DNA of 15,576 bases from JBCCSZ01 sp039199225. GTDB taxonomy: Bacteria; Bacteroidota; Bacteroidia; Chitinophagales; Saprospiraceae. Below the pieces are notes generated by a model. It ran no database searches. It was not told the origin of the DNA and worked only from the letters and a program-made list of their open reading frames with translations. Where the stretch lies: NCBI GenBank assembly GCA_039199225.1, contig JBCCSZ010000188.1:1-15576 (forward strand), in the 5' to 3' direction. Position 1 is the stretch's first letter. Every line of letters begins with the position of its first letter. This document shows positions 7,411 through 14,310 of the stretch, piece by piece. The position numbers and the translations under genes were made by a program.

Positions 7411-7965
7411 ATGAGACAAATTGTCTTCATTGTTTTTTTTGTTTCCATCGCCTGGCTGTCGTCAGCTCAAACCTTCATCTATCAAGATGTGACGGAGGAT
7501 GACTTGTGGCAGCCCAGCGAATTGCTTCGGGAAGAGATTGCCGGACAAGAGGGAAACAATGCCGCCATTATCCAATGGGGGAATGACAATGAGGCGAGTA
7601 TAGAACAGGTGTTGAGTGGCGGCCACTATAATTTTGCGAAGGTCATACAGTGTGGCGATGGTAACCACGCTTATGTCTTTCAAAACGGAGCTGGCAACCA
7701 ACTGCTTTTGTTGCAACATGGATCGGGCAATGTATATGATTTGGAAAACCTGGCCAATGACAACCAGATTGTCGTTTTTCAACAAGGAGATGACAACCGA
7801 ATCATTCAGGACCTCGAACACAGCAACAATTTGAATATTGAATTTATACAGAAGGGTAACGGAAACGAGATTATTCACCAACTAGATGGTATCAATTCGC
7901 AGAATATCAAGGTACATCAATTTGGAAATAATCTTCAGGTTGTTATCCGGCAATCGGCCTATTAG
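7411..7965 (+). CDS. csgB: Second curlin, probable minor or nucleator subunit
   Basis: The product has 184 residues from the ATG at 7411. The same frame is open back to 7243, but the upstream part lacks any signal and crosses the hairpin, while residues 1-20 from 7411 (MRQIVFIVFF...SSAQ) form a clear signal peptide, and AGGA at 7398-7401 precedes it. The mature protein begins with an acidic segment (TFIYQDVTEDDLWQPSELLREE) and then has about 12 strand units (AIIQWGNDNE, AYVFQNGAGNQ, LLLLQHGSGNV, IVVFQQGDDNR, IEFIQKGNGNE), about six curlin repeats. Unlike the first curlin it contains Cys, Trp, His and Tyr and more hydrophobic strands. In the curli system the minor subunit nucleates the fibre on the cell surface; that role is inferred here from size and position. 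Confidence 0.82.
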   Translation: MRQIVFIVFFVSIAWLSSAQTFIYQDVTEDDLWQPSELLREEIAGQEGNNAAIIQWGNDNEASIEQVLSGGHYNFAKVIQCGDGNHAYVFQNGAGNQLLLLQHGSGNVYDLENLANDNQIVVFQQGDDNRIIQDLEHSNNLNIEFIQKGNGNEIIHQLDGINSQNIKVHQFGNNLQVVIRQSAY

Positions 7966-8000
7966 CCGTCTGTGGAATCGCAGCAGCCGACGGGCTTTTT
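7964..8000 (+). terminator. Terminator-like stem-loop after the second curlin
   Basis: AGCCGTC (7964-7970, overlapping the stop codon) pairs with GACGGGCT (7989-7996) with one bulged G, followed by TTTTT to 8000. The 18-nt loop can form an inner stem. The csgE gene starts 64 nt later with no clear promoter, so this probably works as a leaky terminator lowering expression of the machinery genes. Confidence 0.6.
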
Positions 8001-8064
8001 ATGACTTTCAGCGGGGTGCCGACGGTGGCAGATTTTCTGCTGAAGCGACGAACAAATCAAGCAA

Positions 8065-8859
8065 ATGAAGCTTCGGCTCATATTTTTTGTAGCTTTGTTG
8101 ACCGTAGGGTCGTTTCAGGTGGCAGATGCTTCAACGGGCTTGCCCAGTGCATGGATTGAGTTGAGCCAAGGGACTGGACAGCCACAGCAAATGCGGGCTT
8201 GGTATGAACACCGGCGAGCAAAGCCTCAGAAGCTGAAATTTGTTTTGGAGATCGAGCAAGAGGGGCCGAGCGGCCTGAAATCGAAATTGGAAGGGGATAA
8301 GTTCGACGTTTTACCCAAGCAGAAAATCCTGCTCAGCAAAACAGAACTTCGCACGGATTCCCTGCGTTATTTCAAAGTTCGACTCCGAATATTCGACTAT
8401 CAGGAAAACCTCCTGGCGTTGGATTCCATTTCAAAGGGGCGACCTTCCCCAACACCACAATCTTCCTCTACCAACACTTTCACCGAAATATCTGTCCCAC
8501 AGTCAAAGGCTCCGGCTGCTGATGTGGAGCCTGAGCTGGGCGGTCTTATCATCGATGATACGCGCAGCAAATCCGGGCGGGACTTTTACGATATTTTCTT
8601 TAAAAAATGGATTGCTCCAACGGGAATCAACGATTACACCATTGTCATCAGAGAATTGCCCGTCAGAGGGCGTTTTGCTCAGGTGAGTCTCGTGGTCAAC
8701 GACCAAGACATTCTCAAGCGCTTCCTACATCCGCAATACGATCGGATTGAGGAGCAGGCCAACGTCTCCATTCGCTTCATCCGCAGTCATTTGCGAAACC
8801 AAAAAGCGGCAAAAAGCGAGCTGGAAGACGACGATGTAGAAGGTTCTGGAATTTTTTAA
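8065..8859 (+). CDS. csgE: CsgH-like/CsgE fusion, curli chaperone and secretion adaptor
   Basis: The product has 264 residues with a signal peptide ending near residue 22 (VADAS). Residues 157-264 are CsgE: 'LGGLIIDDTRSKSGRDFYDIFFKKW' and 'LVVNDQDILKRFLHPQYDRIEE' follow the E. coli pattern GLL-N-T-S-G-DFY-F-KW ... VNQDVIFQTFLFPL. In E. coli CsgE is a periplasmic cap of CsgG that guides curlin to the pore. Residues about 28-124 form an additional beta-rich domain (AWIELSQG..., LKFVLEIEQEG, FDVLPKQKILLSK, RYFKVRLRIFD) resembling CsgH, the Ig-like periplasmic inhibitor of premature curlin aggregation. A Ser/Thr/Pro-rich linker (125-155) joins them. E. coli CsgE is about 129 residues, so the N-terminal part is a true extension. 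The CsgE call is firm, the CsgH-like call moderate. Confidence 0.88.
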   Translation: MKLRLIFFVALLTVGSFQVADASTGLPSAWIELSQGTGQPQQMRAWYEHRRAKPQKLKFVLEIEQEGPSGLKSKLEGDKFDVLPKQKILLSKTELRTDSLRYFKVRLRIFDYQENLLALDSISKGRPSPTPQSSSTNTFTEISVPQSKAPAADVEPELGGLIIDDTRSKSGRDFYDIFFKKWIAPTGINDYTIVIRELPVRGRFAQVSLVVNDQDILKRFLHPQYDRIEEQANVSIRFIRSHLRNQKAAKSELEDDDVEGSGIF

Positions 8860-8878
8860 AAATGAAAAAGGAATAGCA

Positions 8879-9289
8879 ATGAAGAAGTGGTTCATAGTAG
8901 GTGCATGCCTTTTCCTGTTTGCCGGCTTGGCATCGGCGCAAGACTTTGTTTATCGGCCTGTAAATCCAGCTTTTGGAGGAGATACATTCAATTACAATTG
9001 GCTGATCGCCTCGGCCCAGGCACAAGACCTGACAACAGACGATCGGCAGAACAATGTCAATGATCGCAACTCGCTGGATGGTTTTACAGAATCACTGAAT
9101 CGCCAATTACTCAGCCAACTTTCTCGTCAGATCGCGGTGGAACAGTTTGGAGAAGAGGGGCTGGAGGATGGCACCTATACGGTTGGTAATTTTCAAATAG
9201 ATGTTACCTCCGATCTGGATGGTTTGTCCATCACCATTCAGGATAATTCCGTAGGAGAACAAACCCAAATATTCATCCCGTTTTTCTGA
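8879..9289 (+). CDS. csgF: CsgF curli secretion/assembly protein
   Basis: The product has 136 residues. A signal peptide ends near residue 20 (LASAQ). The mature N-terminus 'QDFVYRPVNPAFGGDTFNYNWLIASAQAQ' matches E. coli CsgF ('[26 protein letters not shown]'), including the NPxFGG block that inserts into the CsgG pore from outside. The middle helix 'FTESLNRQLLSQLSRQI' and C-terminal strands 'GTYTVGNFQIDVTSDLDGLSITIQD' also follow the family. CsgF lies on the outer face of CsgG and couples secretion to nucleation. The start follows an AGGA site 6 nt upstream (8869-8872). A four-codon reading frame (8862-8876, MKKE-stop) lies between csgE and this start. Confidence 0.93.
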   Translation: MKKWFIVGACLFLFAGLASAQDFVYRPVNPAFGGDTFNYNWLIASAQAQDLTTDDRQNNVNDRNSLDGFTESLNRQLLSQLSRQIAVEQFGEEGLEDGTYTVGNFQIDVTSDLDGLSITIQDNSVGEQTQIFIPFF

Positions 9290-9371
9290 GCTGTTGGTTT
9301 GACAAGCCTTCCCAATGGCTGGCTGGTCACTATTTGACGATGGATAAAAACGAAAAACAAACACACACTTA

Positions 9372-9397
9372 AAGGCTCCTTTGGGAGACCTTGGTTT
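9372..9397 (+). terminator. Hairpin after csgF
   Basis: AAGGCTCC (9372-9379) pairs with GGAG-a-CCTT (9384-9392) over eight base pairs with one bulged A and a 4-nt loop TTTG. A weak T stretch (TTGGTTT) follows. It lies 83 nt after the csgF stop and may be a weak terminator or attenuator. Confidence 0.4.
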
Positions 9398-9428
9398 AAC
9401 ACACCCCCCCTATCCGTAGCCTGGTCAA

Positions 9429-9469
9429 AGATGGTTCATCGATTGGCACCTACCACCGATGAGCCATCT
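9429..9469 (+). promoter_or_regulatory. 13-bp inverted repeat in the csgF-csgG spacer
   Basis: Positions 9429-9441 pair with 9457-9469 over 13 bases with a single G-T pair and a 15-nt loop. G/C bases rather than a T-run follow, so it is not a standard intrinsic terminator. It could be an mRNA-stabilising structure at the 5' end of a csgG transcript or an operator at DNA level. Confidence 0.5.
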
Positions 9470-9606
9470 GGCCGGGCTGCAAACTGCTTGGCTGGTTGAG
9501 CCTGGCAAATGCTTTCGAACGAAAAATCTGTAAACAGCAAAACTGACTTGTTCCGACTCGGGACAGATCACAAACGATTGTTTCACTCGATAATTTGGAT
9601 GTCATC

Positions 9607-11034
9607 ATGAGCACCCAAAAACATTTACTTTTTTATTGCCTACTGTTCGGTGGCTTACTGCTTCTACAATCTTGTGGGAGCTTTATGCGTCAACCCATAC
9701 AGCCGCGCCAAGCTCGCTTAGGGGAAGAAACCCAGGGGACGATTAACTTAAAAAGTTTGCCATCCCCCAAGGATCAGATCGTAGTAGCTGTGTACAAGTT
9801 TCGCGACCAAACCGGTCAGTACAAGCCCAGTGAGAACGGTGCCAATTGGTCTACGGCCGTTACCCAAGGCGCTACGACGATTCTGATTAAGGCCCTTGAA
9901 GACTCCGGCTGGTTTGTACCTATCGAGCGCGAAAATGTGAGCAACTTGCTCAACGAAAGAAAAATCATTCGTTCCAGCCGAAATCAATTCAACCAAGGCA
10001 ATGAGAACAACCAAATCAGCCTGCCAGCATTGCTCTACGCGGGTGTTATTCTGGAAGGAGGAATCATTTCCTACGATGCCAATGTCATCACGGGTGGGGC
10101 CGGACTGCGGTACTTCGGCGCAGGTGGCTCCAACCAATACCGACAGGATCGGGTGACTGTCTATCTACGAGCCGTCTCTACCAGCAACGGCAAGATTCTC
10201 AAGACGGTCTACACCTCCAAGACTATTCTCTCGCAGGCAGTAGATGTCGGTTTATTCCGTTTCGTGCGCTTTGGACGTTTACTAGAAGCGGAGACCGGTT
10301 TTACCTACAATGAACCCTCGGAAATGGCGGTGACCGAGGCCATCGAAAAGGCAGTGATGAGTATGATCATCGAAGGGATCGAAGACAATTTATGGACCCT
10401 CAAAGAGCCTCGCCAGATTGTACACAAAACCATATTGGAATATAAAAAAGAGCGAAAACGCATTCCGCAGACAGACATGTTTGGCAGAGAGCTCAACAAC
10501 CGTCGACGAAAGTGGTCGATTGATGCTGGAACCAGCCACTTGCTCTACAAGGGCGATTACCCAAACGCGGTGTTAAGAACCGGAGCTGAAATCGGACTGA
10601 CCTACTCGAGTTCTCCCTACTTGGGTTGGTCATTGCAATACGGCATTAGTCAAATGTCGACAGAAAAGTTTTTCCAATCAGATGTCAGCTATTTTGAGGG
10701 CGGCGCTACCTATCGCCTTTTACCCTACGATGTTTTCAGCCCTGTATTGACGGCTGGTGTGGGAATGGTAACAGAAAATACCCAGAACCGCTTCGACCTT
10801 TCCAATAAATTTTATCCCAAAGCCCAATTTGGCCTAGGATTGGAATATATGGTAAACGACTATGTAGGGCTGCGAATAACGGCCGATTACAACTATCTAT
10901 TCAGCGATGAGATCGATCAAGTAGAGCAGGGTAAGTACAACGATTTTTATTGGAGAGGAAACATTGGCTTGCGCTTTTACCTGGGGGAAAAAGTTGACAG
11001 CAAGCGAAAGTTTGAATACAAAAGAGAGAGATGA
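9607..11034 (+). CDS. csgG: CsgG curli secretion pore lipoprotein with C-terminal barrel domain
   Basis: The product has 475 residues from the ATG at 9607 (an in-frame TTG at 9595 is less likely). A lipoprotein signal ends in LQSC (C23). Residues about 43-275 are CsgG: 'LPSPKDQIVVAVYKFRDQTGQYKP', 'FVPIERENVSNLLNERKIIR', 'LEGGIISYDANVITGGAGLRYFGAG', 'SKTILSQAV...VGLFRFV' and 'LLEAETGFTYNEP' all align with the E. coli nonameric outer-membrane pore. At the constriction loop E. coli has YPASNF; here it is SENGANW (75-81), so the Phe is Trp (W81) and no Tyr is present. E. coli CsgG has 277 residues; this one adds about 175 residues (300-475) with amphipathic strands (AVLRTGAEIGLTYSS, GWSLQYGI, FEGGATYRLLP, YVGLRITADYNYLF, GNIGLRFYLG) that look like an 8-stranded outer-membrane barrel. 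Its stop overlaps the next start. Confidence 0.93.
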   Translation: MSTQKHLLFYCLLFGGLLLLQSCGSFMRQPIQPRQARLGEETQGTINLKSLPSPKDQIVVAVYKFRDQTGQYKPSENGANWSTAVTQGATTILIKALEDSGWFVPIERENVSNLLNERKIIRSSRNQFNQGNENNQISLPALLYAGVILEGGIISYDANVITGGAGLRYFGAGGSNQYRQDRVTVYLRAVSTSNGKILKTVYTSKTILSQAVDVGLFRFVRFGRLLEAETGFTYNEPSEMAVTEAIEKAVMSMIIEGIEDNLWTLKEPRQIVHKTILEYKKERKRIPQTDMFGRELNNRRRKWSIDAGTSHLLYKGDYPNAVLRTGAEIGLTYSSSPYLGWSLQYGISQMSTEKFFQSDVSYFEGGATYRLLPYDVFSPVLTAGVGMVTENTQNRFDLSNKFYPKAQFGLGLEYMVNDYVGLRITADYNYLFSDEIDQVEQGKYNDFYWRGNIGLRFYLGEKVDSKRKFEYKRER

Positions 11035-12569
11035 TGAAACACGACACGAAAAAATTGATGAAAACGACCCCTGTACATCGCTGGTCAGTTGTGGCTTGCG
11101 TATGGGTGATTCTACTGTTGTTGACGCTTCCTTCCTGCCAGGAAGACACCATTCAGCCGGATGTTTTTGGTGCTTTATTTGGCGAAGTGGTTCTGGCCGG
11201 GAATAATGCAGAGGGGATCACAGATGCTCGGGTTACGACAAATCCACCAACCAACACGCTTTTTTCAGATGAGTTTGGTCGTTTTGGTTATGAGAGCATC
11301 AAAGAAGGCACTTACACTGTGCGGGTGGAGAAGGACGGTTTCATCACCCAGTTGGAAAGCGTTACCATCAATGAAGATAAGACAACCAATATTGTCATCA
11401 AGCTCAGCCCGGATACCCTACAAAACACCTCTCCTTCGGCGCCTTTCAATCCAATGCCTATGGACGGCACGACGGATTTGGACCTGTCCCTGACCCTGAG
11501 TTGGGAAGCGACAGACATCGATACAGCCGATCAGCTAACCTACGATGTGATCTTATTCAATTCGGATATGAGCCAGAGCCAGGTGCTAGCCAGTGGCCTG
11601 ACGGACAACTTTATCAATCTGAACGATCTAGCTTTTGGGAATACCTACTACTGGCAGGTGATCGTTTCTGACGGCAGAGCTGAGGCTGTCAATGGTGCGG
11701 TTTGGCAATTTAGTACCATGCCTTTCCCAGACCTAAGATACTTGTACACGCGCAACTTAAATGGCAACTACCAGATTTATGCTTCTGATGGCAATGGAAC
11801 GGAGATTCAATTGACGGAGGGTAGTAATAGCAATTGGCGTCCTTTGATGAGTCCCAACCGAGAAAAAATCGCCTATATTTCCAATGCTGGTATAGAGCCG
11901 CAGTTGTACTTGATGAATCGAGATGGCAGTGATCAGAAGCAGTTGACGACCCTACCGATATCGGGTTTCAACAATTTGGAATTGGATTTTTGTTGGTCGC
12001 CGGATGGTACAGAACTTCTGTATATGAATAACAGTCGCTTGTTTCGAATTCGTACGGACGGTACTGGGCTGAAACAGTTGGCTACTGCGCCGAGTGGTTT
12101 CAACTTTACGGAATGTGACTGGACGGAGCAAAACGACCACATTTTGGTTCGATTGACTGGAACGAGTATTTATCAATCCTTTATTGTCTTGTACAACAGT
12201 GATGGTTTATTTTTGCAGCAAGTAGAAAATGATGCGCCGGGCGCATTGGGAGGTCCTGTGTTTTCTATTGATGGCCAGTATATGCTATTTACGCGAGACG
12301 TTTCGGAATTTGAAAATACGGAGGGGCGGCAGTTGGACAGTCGTATCTTTTTAAAGAATCTCAATACCTTCCAGTTGCTTGATCTGTCATTGACGAAGCC
12401 CAATGGGACGAATGATCTGGATGCACGTTTTTCACCCGATGGTGCGCGGGTTATTTTCGTTAACACCAATAACGATGGTATTTCGAGTCGTGATGTGTAC
12501 AGTATGCGAGTAGATGGAGAGGATCGGACGTTGTTGTTCGAGGGAGCGGAGATGCCGGAGTGGCGGTGA
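11031..12569 (+). CDS. CsgG-coupled lipoprotein: CarboxypepD_reg + Ig/FN3 + PD40 propeller
   Basis: The product has 512 residues. A lipoprotein signal ends in LPSC (C36); a start at M10 (11058) would also work. Residues about 47-126 resemble a carboxypeptidase-regulatory/transthyretin-like domain (GEVVLAGNNAEGITDARVTT ... EGTYTVRVEKDGF). Residues about 134-229 look like an Ig/fibronectin-III module (PSAPFNPMPMDGTTDLDLSLTLSW ... YYWQVIVSDG). Residues about 232-512 carry PD40/TolB-like propeller repeats (SPNREKIAYIS, LYLMNRDGSDQKQLT, WSPDGTELLYMN, LFRIRTDGTGLKQLA, FSPDGARVIFVN, VYSMRVDGEDRTLL). The ATG overlaps the csgG stop by 4 nt, which implies coupled translation and a function tied to the pore. 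It is not a component of E. coli curli. It may be a surface or periplasmic lipoprotein binding the fibre, CsgG or peptidoglycan; the exact role is unknown. Confidence 0.8.
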   Translation: MMKHDTKKLMKTTPVHRWSVVACVWVILLLLTLPSCQEDTIQPDVFGALFGEVVLAGNNAEGITDARVTTNPPTNTLFSDEFGRFGYESIKEGTYTVRVEKDGFITQLESVTINEDKTTNIVIKLSPDTLQNTSPSAPFNPMPMDGTTDLDLSLTLSWEATDIDTADQLTYDVILFNSDMSQSQVLASGLTDNFINLNDLAFGNTYYWQVIVSDGRAEAVNGAVWQFSTMPFPDLRYLYTRNLNGNYQIYASDGNGTEIQLTEGSNSNWRPLMSPNREKIAYISNAGIEPQLYLMNRDGSDQKQLTTLPISGFNNLELDFCWSPDGTELLYMNNSRLFRIRTDGTGLKQLATAPSGFNFTECDWTEQNDHILVRLTGTSIYQSFIVLYNSDGLFLQQVENDAPGALGGPVFSIDGQYMLFTRDVSEFENTEGRQLDSRIFLKNLNTFQLLDLSLTKPNGTNDLDARFSPDGARVIFVNTNNDGISSRDVYSMRVDGEDRTLLFEGAEMPEWR

Positions 12570-12637
12570 GTGGTGAATTGGTGAGCGGTGAACTGGTGAA
12601 CGGTGAGCGGGTGAACAGTGAGTGGGTGAACTGGTGG
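12565..12637 (+). repeat. Degenerate GGTGAA/GGTGAG tandem array
   Basis: About ten copies of a 7-8-nt unit around GGTGA(A/G)(C/T) follow one another from the stop codon of the lipoprotein gene to 12637 (for example GGTGAACTGGTGAACGGTG). Another GGTGAACT occurs at 12693-12700. In all frames it gives low-complexity sequence and it has no spacers. It looks like a slippage-prone noncoding simple repeat. Confidence 0.75.
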
Positions 12638-12690
12638 ATGTATGATCTTATACTGAGAAAGTTGCCAACTACCGACTGGAAAAAAAGAGA

Positions 12691-12722
12691 TTGGTGAACT
12701 TGTATTTGTTTAAGTCGTTTTG
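12691..12722 (+). promoter_or_regulatory. Candidate promoter of the ABC exporter
   Basis: TTG (12691-12693) is followed after 21 nt by TCGTTTTG (12715-12722), one mismatch from TAnnTTTG, 28 nt before the ATG at 12751. The spacing is right and the second element is imperfect. Confidence 0.35.
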
Positions 12723-12750
12723 CATCAAAGATCTCGTCTGAGAAAGCGAA

Positions 12751-13602
12751 ATGATTAGTGTAAAAAACCTTTCATATACTTATCCTGGGTCAGATAATCC
12801 GGTATTGGACAAGTTAAACTTTGAGATATCGGAGGGTGAGATATTTGGATTTTTGGGGCCGTCGGGTGCAGGGAAAAGTACGACGCAGAAAATACTCTAT
12901 AAAATTCTCGTAGATTTTGAGGGGGAGGTTGATATTCGACAGAAGCCTTTGAGAAGTTGGGGGAAGGAGTTCTTCGAACTAATAGGAGTTGGTTTTGAGT
13001 TGCCGAATCATTACCTCAAGTTGACCGCACGTGAGAACCTAGAGTTATTTGCTTCTTTTTACAATCGGGAAAAGCTACTTCCTTTTGATGAGTTGTTTGA
13101 AATGGTTGGCTTGGCAGAGCACCAACGCCAAAGGGTAGAGGCTTATTCCAAGGGAATGAAAATGCGGCTCAACTTTATTCGTGCGTTGATGCACGATCCC
13201 GATATTTTATTTTTTGATGAACCGACGGCGGGCCTTGATCCAGTGAATGCCCATAAAATCAAAGCGCACATTTCCAAGTTGAAAAAGCGGGGGAAAACGA
13301 TTTTTATCACGACGCACAATATGACAACAGCGGATGAACTGTGTGATCGGGTAGCCTTTATTGTCAATGGGCGTTTGCAGTTAACCGAAGTTCCTTCGGT
13401 ATTGAAACATCAACATGGGGAGCGTCGTGTGTTTGTCGAAGCAACAGATCGCAAGACGGCAGAATTTGCATTGGATGACTTGGGGCGAAATGAGGTATTT
13501 TTACAATTTCTCAGGGATCATCCAGTAGAACGTATCCATACCAAAGAAGCGAGTCTTGAGGAGGTTTTTATCCAAGTGACAGGTCAAGCCTTAAAGCCAT
13601 GA
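12751..13602 (+). CDS. ABC-2-type exporter ATP-binding protein
   Basis: This 283-residue ATPase subunit powers export through the two membrane proteins encoded next. Walker A is GPSGAGKST (36-44), Walker B DILFFDEPTAGLDP (151-164, catalytic E157), and the H-loop His is in FITTHNM (H189). The signature motif is YSKGMKMRL (132-140), the LSGGQ variant found in many ABC-2 exporters. The usual Q-loop Gln appears replaced by Glu in 'VGFELPNHYLKLTARENL' (E83). A C-terminal portion of about 70 residues (215-283) is of the DrrA/CcmA-like type. It overlaps the first permease gene by 4 nt. The substrate is not visible in the sequence; family resemblance includes drug and fluoroquinolone-type exporters. 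Confidence 0.93.
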   Translation: MISVKNLSYTYPGSDNPVLDKLNFEISEGEIFGFLGPSGAGKSTTQKILYKILVDFEGEVDIRQKPLRSWGKEFFELIGVGFELPNHYLKLTARENLELFASFYNREKLLPFDELFEMVGLAEHQRQRVEAYSKGMKMRLNFIRALMHDPDILFFDEPTAGLDPVNAHKIKAHISKLKKRGKTIFITTHNMTTADELCDRVAFIVNGRLQLTEVPSVLKHQHGERRVFVEATDRKTAEFALDDLGRNEVFLQFLRDHPVERIHTKEASLEEVFIQVTGQALKP

Positions 13603-14306
13603 TGAGAGAATTGATAGGGCAGATGAAATGGCAGTTTTTGATTCTGTTTCGCAACCAGTTGATCTACATCTCGATTGGTGTTACTTTGATTTATGCGCTG
13701 GTATTTTTTTTGATCAAAGACTTGGGTCATCAGGAAAAAATTCTCACCATGCTGGTGTACAATGATCCTGCGGTGATCGGATTGCTATTTGTTGGAATAT
13801 CCATTTTGTTGGAGAAGAAAAACAATGTGTTGTCAGCCATATTTGTCTCGCCTTCCAATTTGCATATCTATCTTTGGGCCAGGGTACTTTGTTTGACGAT
13901 CATCGGATGGATTTGTGCTTTGGCAATGGCCCTTTTTGCATTGGGTTTTTCATTTTCTATATTCCATTTTTCGATAGGTATTATGGGTGTATGTATTCTT
14001 TGTAGTCTTTTGGGAATATGTGTCGTTGGCTTTAGTTCGAACTTTATCTTGTATTTGTTGAAATCTGTTTTCTTTTTATTGTTGTTAAGTACGCCTTTGC
14101 TAAATTATTTTGGAGCGACAGATATCGGTCTGCTGTATTATACGCCCATACAGCCGAGTCTGAACCTTTTGAGTAATGCCTATTTGGAAGAGCCAAACTT
14201 GGGTGAAATAATTTATGGATATGTGGGCTTGGTCCTTTGGATACCTGTATTTTATTGGATGGCCTACCGACTTTTTCGTTCGAGGGTTGCCCATCAAATT
14301 ATATGA
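13599..14306 (+). CDS. ABC-2-type permease subunit 1
   Basis: This 235-residue integral membrane protein has about six hydrophobic helices (residues about 14-41, 58-73, 90-120, 123-147, 148-168 and 202-224). An amphipathic N-terminal stretch (MRELIGQMKWQFLILFRNQLIY) is typical of ABC-2 permeases. A cytoplasmic 'LLEKKNNVLSAIFVSP' segment (about 69-84) is the conserved coupling region of exporters of the fluoroquinolone-export type and has a counterpart in the next gene, so the two proteins probably form a heterodimeric channel with the ATPase. Its start overlaps the ATPase stop (ATGA). Base composition is markedly T-rich, partly because of Phe/Leu-rich helices. Confidence 0.85.
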   Translation: MMRELIGQMKWQFLILFRNQLIYISIGVTLIYALVFFLIKDLGHQEKILTMLVYNDPAVIGLLFVGISILLEKKNNVLSAIFVSPSNLHIYLWARVLCLTIIGWICALAMALFALGFSFSIFHFSIGIMGVCILCSLLGICVVGFSSNFILYLLKSVFFLLLLSTPLLNYFGATDIGLLYYTPIQPSLNLLSNAYLEEPNLGEIIYGYVGLVLWIPVFYWMAYRLFRSRVAHQII

Positions 14307-14310
14307 ACTT

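Larger units (their letters stand above)
9290..9606 (+). other. 317-nt gene-free csgF-csgG spacer with RNA structure
   Basis: No gene is seen. The spacer holds two stem-loops (9372-9397 and 9429-9469), a small GGCT/AGCC hairpin (9490-9502), a run of seven C (9404-9410) and a near-promoter TAATTTG (9591-9597) lacking a correctly spaced TTG. It is the longest gap inside the curli locus and may carry post-transcriptional control of csgG. Confidence 0.5.

Noticed and set aside
8862..8876. Four-codon reading frame MKKE before csgF as a regulatory leader peptide
   Set aside because: It is too short to distinguish from chance in an A-rich ribosome-binding region.
9595..9606. TTG start for csgG four codons upstream
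   Set aside because: The ATG at 9607 gives a standard lipoprotein signal (MSTQKHLLFY...LQSC) and needs no rare start.
12565..12637. CRISPR array
   Set aside because: The unit is only 7-8 nt and tandem with no spacers, and no cas genes are nearby.
14215..14310. Longer start for the second permease
   Set aside because: It would overlap the first permease gene by 92 nt; the internal ATG at 14311 sits 4 nt after its stop and fits the family N-terminus.
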